Source: Lingula anatina
Taxonomy: Eukaryota; Brachiopoda; Lingulata; Lingulida; Lingulidae
DNA: 21,546 nucleotides
Direction of reading: 5' to 3'
Assembly (NCBI RefSeq): GCF_001039355.2
Contig: NW_019775495.1
Location: forward strand, 339,237-360,782
In this document: in pieces, positions 8,743-17,122 of the stretch
How positions within the stretch are numbered: position 1 is the stretch's first letter
Layout of the letters: the number at the start of each line of letters is the position of its first letter
Made by a program: the position numbers and the translations under genes
Notes under the pieces: generated by a model
The model's database searches: none
What the model was told of the DNA's origin: nothing
The model's input: the letters and a program-made list of their open reading frames with translations, nothing else

Positions 8743-9478
8743 GATAAAAATTATATATGAAATATCATCATCCTAAAAAATTATGATGTGACGAGTCAGC
8801 AAAAGTTATTATTTTCAAAAGGGAATTATACAAATAAGTCTGAAACTAAAATTGGTCACAATGTAACTGAATCGGCATAAGAGAAGTCCAAGTGGTCCAA
8901 TAAATATCGGAAATTGTGTCCGCCTATGTCATCAGGTGACTGAAGATTCTATACGCAAGGACCCTTATTGTGCAGTCGCCGTGACTATTATTAGAGCAAA
9001 CCAGAAACTCATGGACAAAGGGATTATTCCAACGGCAACTGCTATATCAGTAGAGGAAATAACTTACCGCATTCATATAACAGTCGGTAGTTGTACGGTT
9101 AGTCCATGCTTGAACTTGTACAGAATCTTTCGCTCTCATAAAATGTTGTAAACGTGTCGTAACGCTTCGAAATATCGAGTGAACTGTTGGAAAGATCTCG
9201 TCGAAGAAAAAGCCGATGACATTTTTTGAACTGAAGGTTTAAGTTGAAGGTTGGAGATAACTTGTAGCTTAAATGTTTCGTGCGCGTCAACAGAAAGAAT
9301 CGAGCGCAAAATGGGTCAGGCAGTGACGTCCCATGATATAAGCAGCAACATGTGCCTCAACTAGGACCACCCCTCTACGGTAGAATTGAGCATGTGCAGA
9401 ATGTTCATGTGCGTAAATAAGCCCTGGTGATTGTTGTCGCCATAAAATCTCGTTTGACGACGCCAAACTTTTCTTTTT
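8743..9478. other. No gene seen
   Basis: Only frames of about 60-70 codons, with no recognisable domain and no paralogue in the window. Confidence 0.45.
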
Positions 9479-9507
9479 GGCCAAAACGAAGAGTTATTAT
9501 GACTTTA
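9479..9507 (+). repeat. 29-base block shared with 11847-11875
   Basis: The block starting GGCCAAAACGAAGAGTTATT is identical over 29 bases at both sites. At 11.8 kb it follows the micro-exon-like segment almost directly. Here it lies about 1.45 kb beyond copy 1 of that segment, so one locus has gained or lost the DNA between them. Confidence 0.7.
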
Positions 9508-9744
9508 ACTTATCGTGTTATCGATGTTGCATATAATGAAAAAACGCTAAAGTCTTATTTTGACTAATGGGGTAGATATCTATTAGTTATAGTATTGTTG
9601 TCTCTATACTGTGTGTGTACTGATGTCAGTCCTATGCAGGTAACTCGTGACTAAGTGTTGCATGCCAGGATAGGGACACGGGCCACGGGCCACGGGCATG
9701 CCATGATAGGGCAACGGGTTTGTGGGTGTTTTTTCCAAAAAAAG
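9508..9744. other. No gene; short GGGCCAC tandem
   Basis: GGGCCAC-type words are repeated at about 9671-9700. Otherwise nothing was recognised. Confidence 0.5.
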
Positions 9745-10227
9745 TTTAAATCTGCAATAATTCGCCCACTACTCAAAAAGGACAACCTTGACACAGATCG
9801 TTTGGTAAACTATCGTCCTGTTTCCAATTTGTCATTTTTATCTAAGGTAGTAGAGAGGGTTATAGCAGTTAGACTATTTAAGCATTAAGAAGCAAACAAT
9901 CTTGTTGAAGAAATGCAGTCAGCCTACAAATTCAATTATAGCACAGAATCTGCACATTTGAGAATTAAAAATGATTTGTTAAGTGGTGTTGACAAACATG
10001 CTGCTATGTTATTGGCACTGTTAGATTTGTCTGCTGCCTTTGACACAGTATACCATAATATTTTATTGACATTTCTAGAGCAGGATGTAGGGGTTAGAGA
10101 TAAGGCCTTAGATCTTCCCCGATCCTATCTTGTTGGGAGAATGCAACAAGTTAATATAAATGGTGTGCATTCTGAACTCTCGCAGCTTTTATTTGGTGTT
10201 CCTCAGGGGAGCTTTCTTGACCCGCTA
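9745..10227 (+). pseudogene. Non-LTR retrotransposon reverse transcriptase fragment (CR1/Jockey type)
   Basis: One frame reads the fingers and palm of a CR1/Jockey-superfamily reverse transcriptase: IIRPLLKKDNLD, NYRPVSNLSFLSKVVERV, then after one in-frame TAA (9886-9888) EANNLVEEMQSAYKF, STESAHLRIKNDLL, the motif-A block LLDLSAAFDTVYH with its catalytic Asp, SYLVGRMQQVNINGVHSE, and motif B FGVPQGSFLDPL. The match ends there, before the YADD/FADD motif C. The endonuclease, the rest of the palm and the 3' tail are missing. The fragment is a dead piece truncated at both sides. The full enzyme would copy the element's RNA at a nicked target. Confidence 0.92.
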
Positions 10228-10489
10228 AAGGTGACACGTTACCCCTTGGAGCAATTCTGCGTTATCATAAGATAGGTTACCACTTTGGGCGCTCTTTCGG
10301 AGATTTAATACAACTAGATATATGTAAACTAGAGCCACTTAGAAAGAATTAATCGAACTGAAGGTAACGTTTATGTACTTGTACTAAAATATGCAACAGG
10401 CATAAATATATGTTGGTCTGTAATTGGCCGTGACTTTCGTTTCAGACAGGCCGGTGCAGTAGTTTGTGGGTTATTCTAGTACGTGAAAT
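10228..10489 (+). promoter_or_regulatory. Upstream region of the coiled-coil gene
   Basis: CATAAATATA at about 10400 is the only TATA-like word, some 90 bases before the ATG at 10490. A CGTTTCAG at 10439-10446 could instead be a splice acceptor if the ATG is in a second exon. Neither can be decided from the sequence. Confidence 0.25.
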
Positions 10490-10589
10490 ATGGCGACCGG
10501 AGGTGCAGACGAATTTGGTGGAATTAGTCATGTGTCTGAAGAAACAAGGGGGTCTAATGCTCAGGACAGTGGTTCTAGCCGTGGACCAG
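10490..10589 (+). CDS. Coiled-coil protein gene, first coding exon
   Basis: ATG at 10490 has a good initiation context (A at -3, G at +4). It encodes 33 residues (MATGGADEFGGISHVSEE..., rich in Gly, Ser and acidic residues, probably disordered) and ends in CAG|GTGAAT in phase 1. The next exon begins at 10881 after TTGGTTTACAG with two bases that complete the split codon and keep the frame open. That phase match is the main support for the exon. The product is not recognised. Confidence 0.6.
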
Positions 10590-10689
10590 GTGAATATCAG
10601 AATAAATGTATCATTATTATTATCAAAATAAAAGAGTGGATTTTTTCAATCAACAGCTAATATTGCAATTGTATTTACTTCCAATGCTT

Positions 10690-10745
10690 TGATGCCTATT
10701 TAGAAGATTTTCATCGGGGAATGAGGCAATCCAGGTGAATAAGGT
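10690..10745 (+). repeat. Dispersed repeat fragment inside the intron
   Basis: Inverted copy of 7815-7868 (shared TCGGGGAATGAGGC...CCAGGTGAATA). It lies within the proposed intron 10590-10880 of the coiled-coil gene. Confidence 0.65.
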
Positions 10746-10880
10746 CATCGTTTTGAGTGGACAAATTAGTAATGGGAGTTGTATGTAGGGCGTTATTAAT
10801 ATTCAGATGTTGTCTTTGTCCAGCTATTTCCCCATGTCGTACAATCAAGGTTTTGCTTAAAATGTAACGTTGGTTTACAG

Positions 10881-11450
10881 TTTCACAAGCAAAAAGGGAA
10901 GAGCTTTTTCAACGGCCAGCACTTTCGAGCTGTCCAAACCACGTGATGACAGAAAACAGTTACGAAAAGGACGAACTGATTCATCAGCTCACTCTTACTA
11001 AAAAAAGCCTGGAAGAAGAAATTGAGCAATTGAAATGCGGCATGAGAGTCCACGAAGCACGCGAGCACCGCGAGAATGATTTAGAACAAGCACTCGGGGC
11101 AGAACGAGAGAGAAATCGCGAACTTCAAATGGAGATGGAAGCACAGGTTCGCGATTACAATCTGGACACGAGGGTGCGCGCCGACAACAGGTTACTACAT
11201 GAGGAAAACCAACGTCTACGAGAACAGGTCATCGCACTTTCTTCACAAATTACCGAGAAAAAATCCGACTGTTAACCGCCGAGAGGAACGGCGCTTACAA
11301 GCGTTTTGAAAATAAATCCAAGGAGCTGGAGAGGATCCGGCAGGAGTTGCTTGAACTGTTTCATAAAACTCGATGACAGCGGCCGAAAATTCTGTTCTGC
11401 AGAAAACCATTGCCCAGCTGACGAATGACAACTACGACCTTCAGTTAGAG
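10881..11450 (+). pseudogene. Coiled-coil protein gene, second exon with two frame breaks
   Basis: After the acceptor at 10880 the frame encodes about 130 residues. From around DELIHQLTLTKKSLEEEIEQ onward it is strongly coiled-coil: charged, Leu in heptads, no Pro or Gly. It hits TAA at 11273, just after a run of six A (11258-11263). Reading on one frame over restores another 37 coiled-coil residues (RLLTAERNGAYKRFENKSKE ...) up to TGA at 11374, and a second one-base shift there gives TAAENSVLQKTIAQLTNDNY to about 11450. There a TA microsatellite ends all similarity to protein. Two single-base losses that both keep coiled-coil character suggest a recently broken gene or base-calling errors. 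No protein family was recognised. The real gene might continue past the microsatellite. Confidence 0.6.
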
Positions 11451-11722
11451 ATCTATATCTATATATATATATCTATATCTATATAGAGATCTATATATAT
11501 ATATATATCACTTCCGGACTGATGATAAGTATGTGCGCTTGCGTTTCGTGACCCCTCGTCTTCACGGTTTCTAGACTTGGGGGTATGTCTTTAGCGTAAG
11601 AAGCTGCTCTCACAATTAGGAGACCATTCTTCTTGTTCTTTATAACGTGTAAGCTTTTGGATCTCTAACTGAAGGCAAGGGCCATCCCATGAGCACTAGG
11701 ATATATATATATCTCTTAAGAG
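11451..11722. repeat. Segment bounded by TA/CTATAT microsatellites
   Basis: An ATATCT/TA tract (11451-11508) interrupts the coiled-coil frame. About 190 bases of non-coding DNA follow, then another TA tract (about 11701-11713). GAGATCTATAT at the left and ATATATCTC at the right are near mirror images. This may be an insertion that cut the gene, but no class can be named. Confidence 0.4.
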
Positions 11723-11767
11723 ATTTTAACAAAAAACCGTACGTTTAGGAAAAAAAACCTGGATTAA

Positions 11768-11875
11768 CTTTGAATGCAGGAATGGGGTCGTTGAACATTG
11801 GTAAGTACGGGAAAATTGCCGTTTTTTCCAGGAAAATCGTATTTTCGGCCAAAACGAAGAGTTATTATGACTTTA
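11768..11875 (+). repeat. Duplicated micro-exon-like segment, copy 2, plus 29-base block
   Basis: 11768-11838 matches 7960-8030 and 11847-11875 matches 9479-9507. The 21-base stretch between acceptor GAATGCAG and donor GTAAGT is 11780-11800. It differs from copy 1 by one base, and both splice-like borders are kept. Confidence 0.6.
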
Positions 11876-11884
11876 AAAGCGTTT

Positions 11885-12190
11885 CAAGGTACCTTATTAC
11901 ATTACTTTAACAAAGGAGGCAGCTACAAAATCTATCATCATTTCGATGAGCAAATTATAACCTGTTAACAAACGAGATGAACTATGCGATGTAAAAAATA
12001 TCCACTGACATAACCTGAATTTTAATCAGGTTCATGTATGTCCAAGGTGCCTTGATACATTACGTTAGAAAATGGACGTAGCTGCAATAAAAGCGATCAT
12101 GACACCAGAAACTGTTAACAGTGAAGATGTATTATTCGATGTAGAAAATACACGTTATCATAACCGTTATCAAAACGTCCGAATATCTTC
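11885..12190 (+). repeat. Degenerate tandem duplication with coding-like similarity
   Basis: CAAGGTACCTTATTACATTAC (11887) and CAAGGTGCCTTGATACATTAC (12043) start two aligned segments of about 130-150 bases. Read in frame, the second gives AAIKAIM...TVN...DVLFDVENTRYHN and the first gives AATKSII...PVN...DELCDVKNIH-HN with two stops. Similarity at the peptide level over diverged DNA hints at former coding sequence. The family is unknown. Confidence 0.5.
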
Positions 12191-12389
12191 CTTGAAAGCA
12201 ACAAAAAATATATTTAGCTTTAAGGTTAATTGTTTGGTAGTCCATGTACGTGAGCACATGCAGCGATTTAAAGCTGGTTATTTATATAGTTTATTAGCAA
12301 CTGTCCTCATACTGACCATTAACGTTCACTGGCAATATCAGAGACGATATTATGAACGTCATGAACACGATTCGGAGACACAGTGGTAG
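12072..12389 (+). CDS. Unrecognised 105-codon ORF with a membrane-like segment
   Basis: ATG at 12072 has a good context (A at -3, G at +4). Residues 1-35 match the peptide read from the decayed tandem copy upstream. Residues about 68-88 (AGYLYSLLATVLILTINVHW) are hydrophobic enough for one membrane span. From about codon 50 the frame runs into a dispersed repeat (12218 onward) whose other copy at 19.5 kb does not keep this frame, so the C-terminal part is doubtful. It may be a truncated or chimeric frame. No function is suggested. Confidence 0.25.
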   Translation: MDVAAIKAIMTPETVNSEDVLFDVENTRYHNRYQNVRISSLKATKNIFSFKVNCLVVHVREHMQRFKAGYLYSLLATVLILTINVHWQYQRRYYERHEHDSETQW

Positions 12390-12448
12390 GTTAAAAATAA
12401 GACACGGAATTCTGAAAAGGCATTTGATATTTATTGAAAAGACGGAAT

Positions 12449-12829
12449 CATCATCATCATCATCATCATTTAGAGCCTATAGTGTTCCACTGTTGGACAA
12501 AGGCCTCAGCATGCTTTTTCCATTGTTTCCTATCCTGAGCCTCAGATTTCCAGTTTGGCCAAGGTTTCTTCTTCCAAGACTACCAGTAGTCATCTAATTC
12601 ATCCCTCCATCGTTTGACCGGCCTTCCTCTTTTTTTTTGTCCATACCTTGGTGTCCATTCTGTAAGCCTGATTGTCCACCTATCGTCCTTCATTCTTTTG
12701 ACATGTTCTGACCACCTCCATTTCATTTCTTTAACTGTGAGCAGTACTTCCTTAACTTTGGTCTGTTCACGTAACCAAACATTCGTTTCCTGCTCTCTTG
12801 GACTGATGTTCAACATAATTGTTCAACAT
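12449..12829 (-). mobile_element. 5'-truncated non-LTR retrotransposon with (ATG)n tail
   Basis: The minus strand encodes the C-terminus of a non-LTR retrotransposon polyprotein. It reads MKWRWSEHVKRMKDDRW, TEWTPRYGQKKRGRPVKRWR, DELDDYW, one in-frame TAG, then EAQDRKQWKKHAEAFVQQWN and TIGSK. It ends in its own TGA, which is the first unit of an ATG/TGA microsatellite tail (12468-12449). The motif order H..RM..RW...RGRP..RW.DEL is typical of RTE/CR1-like elements in invertebrates. The 12-base AAAAGACGGAAT is present on both sides (12437-12448 and 12830-12841) as a target-site duplication. The 5' end is truncated and starts with a short doubled ATGTTGAACA. It is dead on arrival. Confidence 0.92.
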
Positions 12830-12841
12830 AAAAGACGGAAT

Positions 12842-12916
12842 AGGCAACAACAATAACAACAACAACTACTGCTAATATACTACTACTACTTGTACTACTT
12901 GTGCTGCTACTACCAG

Positions 12917-12948
<32 letters not shown>

Positions 12949-12951
12949 TAA

Positions 12952-13013
<62 letters not shown>

Positions 13014-13014
13014 T
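12842..13014. repeat. CAA, ACT and ATT microsatellites within copy A
   Basis: CAACAA-type, then ACT units to about 12948, then about twenty ATT units (12952-13013). The matching but shorter tracts lie at about 19709-19830 in copy B. Confidence 0.9.
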
Positions 13015-13619
13015 TGAAGAATAAACAAAGAGCGCAGGCCTCTGCGACGTGTACAATTGAAATAGTTTAATTAAGAGGTAATTGCTACTTCTTGTATAGC
13101 TTCGACGAAGGGCGCATTTCTATGATAACCCGTATCACCCCCGAAATTTAAAACAAACAAACTGTCAGAACCAAAAATATTACCTCCTTGTCGGAGGTAT
13201 AAATAACAAGAAGAAGAATAAAAACTATAAGAAAAAAATAATAATATTCCTGATGAAGCAGAGATTTCCCCAGTATGTATTGGCCATGCAACTAGGTGTT
13301 CTTTATTTATCGCACTATCCCGAACTATACTTCACATAATTGTACAAACCAATTATCTTTTGATGCAAATAAACGTTATTATTAAGGATACTGTTATAGA
13401 GTTTCTTATCATCCAGATGCCGGAAATGAGGTCTTTCCTGCAGTCAATTATTCAATAATTCATGTACCTTAATGGTGATTTAAAATTATAAAAATATCCT
13501 TGAAAACATTAAATATTGGCGTTTATATTTCTCATCTCTATCTTAAGTAAAGGGAACTCAAAGCTTTTATCGTTAAATTAACGCCTTAATACTTTTGGGG
13601 GGGGATGGGGTAGGGATCG

Positions 13620-13897
13620 GTATGAGTCGTAACTTCAACACTGAGCAAATTAGTATAGTTGACCACAAGTGTATGAGAGGATCAGATGTTTTTTTTCAGT
13701 TTAATAATGTTGTCAAGGCATATACTAAGATCAGGGACACAACTGGCTATAGTGACGGTTTTGGTTATTGGAAAACAGATGCAAGGCCAGACACCAATTT
13801 CCTGGGTTTATTTACCTATAGTTATTTCCATTCATCACTTACCGACAACCAACAGAAGGAGGAGCTAATATTCATCTCAGGTTTGTTCATTGAGTAA
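13620..13897 (+). CDS. Unrecognised ORF overlapping the end of repeat copy A
   Basis: From ATG 13623 a frame of about 91 codons runs to a stop at 13895-13897. The first ten residues (MSRNFNTEQ) are the same in copy B (from 20600), but the frames then differ completely, which argues that the shared start is repeat DNA and not a gene. The later part (KIRDTTGYSDGFGYWKTDAR...) lies in unique sequence. No domain is recognised. Confidence 0.15.
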
Positions 13898-14348
13898 GCC
13901 GCAGATTTCACCACAGCAGGAGTCGCAGCCGTTTCCAGCCCCGGATGCACACACTCAATGAGTTATGACAAAATTAGCATACACACGATGAAGCAAGAGT
14001 GAACTGGAGGACAATAAAGATTATAAATTAAGTAAAAGCAAAAGTCAAAAGGTAGATGATGTTTTTTGCGCATTGGGTCGTCTAGACAATAAGAGCAGTT
14101 ATATGAAACAATTCGTTAAAACGTTTGTGATAATTCAATCAAAATTTACTTTCAATAATCAATTCAAGGGTAGGCCAGTATACACAATGCCACTGCCAGA
14201 AGGAAGTTATTACAAACGGCATTGATCGTTGAGTCATTCTAACACAGTTTAAATAATCAACAATTTCAGAGTGTGAATAGAAAACACAGTTCGAGGACGG
14301 CATATCGTTCTTTTTATTTTACAAACAAAACAGCTAGGACAAACAGCG
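13898..14348. other. No gene seen
   Basis: No supported frame. A pyrimidine-rich stretch (about 14307-14322) followed by ACAAAACAG or AGCTAG at 14324-14334 could be a splice acceptor for the gene that follows. Confidence 0.45.
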
Positions 14349-14927
14349 ATGAACCTCACTTCACTAGGCGCCATGTCGCAATCCAAAGGCACGTTCAAAG
14401 CCAGTAACCATGCCAACTGGAGGTCTAACAACAGCGCCATGCTTGATGTTACTCTGGCCACGAGGAGGCGTGCGTAGAAACTCAATGACATAGATGCCCC
14501 CAGATGCCAAGCAACGACCCAGTTTATAGAAAAGCATCGGCAATATGAGGAAACGGTGACGGATAGAACCATCGGCAGCATACGGAGAACCATAGAAAAG
14601 ATAGAGGCGTATAAAGGCCTCCTAAAAACTGAGTATAAAATGGAAAACATTTATCAAAGGCAGTGCGGACAACCAGAGTTCAAGCGACCGGGCGAACAAC
14701 TGCAGAAAATTAGACGCCGCCAAATGCGACTTTGCAATGGCGGCTTTTCCATGAGTAATTTAAAGATGGAAGTGAATCGACAAGTGGATGGAGCAGATCC
14801 AAGTCGACGGAAATTGCGCGTGAGAGAAATCCAGTTAGGAAGACTCAAGCGACATACAGATATAACTTTGGCGAGTAGTGTAGCACGCTTAATGGATATT
14901 ATGAATGGTTCTTCGGACCATGCGTAA
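14349..14927 (+). CDS. Unrecognised basic, helical protein gene with one in-frame TAG
   Basis: One frame runs from ATG 14349 (or ATG 14373, MSQSKGTFKASNHANW) to TAA at 14925. It is interrupted only by TAG at 14475-14477. Intact, it would be about 192 codons. Past the stop it continues with FIEKHRQYEETVTDRTIGSI, a helical, coiled-coil-like stretch, then GFSMSNLKMEVNRQVDG and a strongly basic C-terminus ending NGSSDHA. No intron interrupts it. Composition and a coherent frame on both sides of the TAG favour a real gene with one disabling change, a base error, or an exon that starts after the TAG (from about ATG 14556). The product is unknown. An AATAAA lies at about 15189. The minus-strand frames opposite it are shadows. 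Confidence 0.5.
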
Positions 14928-15765
14928 AACTTATATACCATTACTATGTGAGCCAAAGCCAGGTTTTATTCAACACTTGTTATAATACTGTACATTTGTC
15001 TTATAATATTCAGTGACATTACAATACATTACACTAACGGTATCTGTCTTTAAAAAATGTGCCATTTTAGATTTTATTAATGTTTGTACTACCATAAAAA
15101 TAGGTGTTATTCACATGTGCTGATAGACAGATGCATAATTTTATGTTAATTGATTATAAAATATAATAATAATAATATAATAAGTATATTAATAAATTAT
15201 ATATAAAATGATAACAATTAATATGAAAAGATATACTTTTTCAAGAGAAAATGGCACCAGTTACAACTTACATAGCTAGAACTGACCTTATATTTGAATC
15301 TCAATTGTACCTAAATAAGACATTGCAGGTCTTACGTTTACATTGTTACTAAAGTGGAAGGTCGTCATAAAATGTTAGTATAGTAAAACAGTCTATGCTC
15401 ACGGATGCCAGTATGTTGTTTAAAACCAAAACAGCTGTCCGACTTAATAATTGCATCCGACTTCACCATGCTAGACGCGTTTTTTCCTGCACATAAAGTT
15501 TAAAAAAGCGTGCCCATAGATGCTCCACCTGGCTATTATAAATACAATACATGATGATACGGATTGTCCCTAGTATAGATAAATAATGAACAAGAAGCGA
15601 AAACGCTATTTCTTTCAGAATTCAACATTTGCCGTCCAGATACTACGTACGTTTCCGATATGTAGGTCAGTCTAACGTGACAGAGAGTCCCCCAAGATAG
15701 AGAATTCGCTTCCCATTCATTTGTACAGGTAAGCCTCGCCTTTTATTTGACCTACTTGTAGATCA
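14928..15765. other. No gene seen
   Basis: 3' flank of the preceding gene. It is very AT-rich at 15150-15240, with a possible AATAAA polyadenylation signal at about 15189. No frames or repeats were recognised. Confidence 0.5.
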
Positions 15766-15914
15766 GGGCCCCGTATCTCGAAAGCATCGCGCATTGCGAC
15801 CGTGCGCAAGCGTCTCGATTCCATAACTCGCCCATACTCCCTCCATATAATACATTGTAGCCTCTATATAATATCGCTTATCGCAATACGCGATGCTTTC
15901 AAGATACGGGGCCC
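15766..15914. mobile_element. 149-bp MITE with 34-bp terminal inverted repeats
   Basis: The left end starts GGGCCCCGTATCTCGAAAGC. The right end, on the other strand, starts GGGCCCCGTATCTTGAAAGC. The pairing continues through ATCGCG and ATTGCGA for about 34 bases, with two mismatches. The 80-base centre has no frame. Flanking bases (GATCA / AGGCT) show no clear target duplication. The whole element can fold into a hairpin. Confidence 0.8.
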
Positions 15915-16607
15915 AGGCTGGCCCTAACTATTACAACTAAATGGATCGCGGGCCTTTCTGTAACATAGACCCTAAGTTTGGTTACATCGGACCTGAACAC
16001 AGAGGAGGTTTAGCCAACTTAATTTTCCCTAAATTTTAGAACAGTAGTTTAGTTTGACACAAGGTTTTTCAATAATAGTCCAATTACAGAACGACTATGC
16101 TTCTTTTAAAACAAAAACATATTTCGCAGACTAAAAGTTGTTCTATTTAATTGAGCTACTATTGGTTTACTATGAATCCAAACACAAAATTAGGGTTTAA
16201 AATTTGAGGCAAAATTTCTGGCTAAGGCTTTTATATAAAAACAATCCCCGGCACAAGTTTGACAGAAAATCTTAACCGGTTTCTCCTACTTTTTTTTAGG
16301 TATTTAAAGTATCTTGTAAGTCGCGTTTCACAAACGCTCGTAAAGGCCGCATGTCTTCTATTTTAGACTACATTCTTAGAATAAAGCCTAAAAATCAGAC
16401 TGCCAGAGCTGCCTAAACTCAATTTTTATGATGAATAAATTTTTCATCTAGATCAAATTTTCAAATGAAGTGGAAAGCAAAATTTATTAATGCTTTGCTT
16501 CATTCTAATGTCGATTTACACTTATTTAAGACCGAAAAGGCATCGAGTAGTTAACGTTAGTATGAGTATTTGTGAAATGCACTTAGCTGGATACAGTAGT
16601 AGCCTTT
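15915..16607. other. No gene; possible polyadenylation signal for the IAP gene
   Basis: No frame is supported. TTTATT at 16483-16488 is AATAAA on the minus strand, about 440 bases past the IAP stop codon, and is a plausible polyadenylation signal. Confidence 0.4.
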
Positions 16608-16896
16608 GAGGGCATTAACAGCAGATTGCACTTGGATCTACTGATCCGAGGATTAAATATGGCGTACCCTACATGAAAGAAGAGCCATCTTATTCACTGA
16701 TGGTCTCCTGCCTCAGCGCACGCCACTGGTTTAAATCACGACTCCGCTCGAGGTGTAATTGCAACACCCCTGTAAGGACGGCGCGGGTGAAGGCGGGAAG
16801 ACCATTAGTGGATTAGAAGCCTCTTCTTTCACGTAGGTACGCCATATTTGATCTGCGGATCAGTAGACCCAAGGATCATCTGTTGTGAATGCCCTC
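16608..16896. mobile_element. MITE with about 80-bp inverted repeats, next to the IAP stop codon
   Basis: The left arm starts GAGGGCATTAACAGCAGAT and includes TCTACTGATCCG, AAATATGGCGTACC and GTGAAAGAAGAG-like words. The right arm, on the other strand, repeats these in order (GAGGGCATTCACAACAGAT ...). About 80 bases pair at roughly 80-85%. TTT flanks both ends (16605-16607 and 16897-16899), a possible 3-bp target duplication. It has no transposase frame. It ends 32 bases past the IAP stop codon and would be transcribed in the 3' UTR. Confidence 0.78.
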
Positions 16897-16928
16897 TTTG
16901 TTGACCAAGTTCTCGGAATGGCGTCACA

Positions 16929-17122
16929 CTAGTTGTAGGTTCTCACGGTTCCCCGGATGCAGGACCTGCAGATGGGGCATGTCCGCAGAGCAGGGGCGCA
17001 TTGGGCACAGGAGACAAGATGGCCGCACGGCAGAAAAACAATATTGGCCTCCTCGTCCATGCAGATCTTACACCTTCTCTGCTCTTTCAGGCGAAGGTTT
17101 TCTTCTTTCAGAATTTTAGAAG
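16929..17122 (-). CDS. IAP last exon with RING finger
   Basis: The acceptor is TTTATTTTCTAG and the stop TAG is at 16931-16929. A short charged helix ([14 protein letters not shown]) leads into the [27 protein letters not shown] and CPIC. All eight zinc ligands are present with family spacing. The tail VRTYN ends at the position where IAP RINGs need a few C-terminal residues for dimerisation and E2 activation. Confidence 0.93.

Larger units (their letters stand above)
12218..13690 (+). repeat. Long direct repeat, copy A
   Basis: The segment aligns with 19490-20680 in the same orientation over most of its length, by eye roughly 80-90% identical. Shared anchors are CCATGTACGTGAGCACATGC at 12242/19521, AAGACGGAATAGGCAACAAC at 12832/19700, GTTTAATTAAGAGGTAATTG at 13067/19922, and GAGTCGTAACTTCAACACTG at 13624/20601. 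Copy A carries a retrotransposon insert (12449-12829) that copy B lacks. Copy B has about 42 and 85 extra bases and a short internal tandem duplication. No terminal inverted repeats, LTRs or transposon protein were found. It could be a non-autonomous element or an old segmental duplication. Confidence 0.8.

Noticed and set aside
8441-8776. Overlapping ORFs on both strands near 8.6 kb
   Set aside because: They lie inside a CpG-rich inverted-repeat element, where stop codons are rare by composition.
12810-13028. Minus-strand ORF of poly-Ile and poly-Ser
   Set aside because: It is a translation of ATT and ACT microsatellites.
14249-14956. Minus-strand ORFs of 133 and 100 codons
   Set aside because: Both are antisense to the 14349-14927 gene, whose helical frame has better composition.
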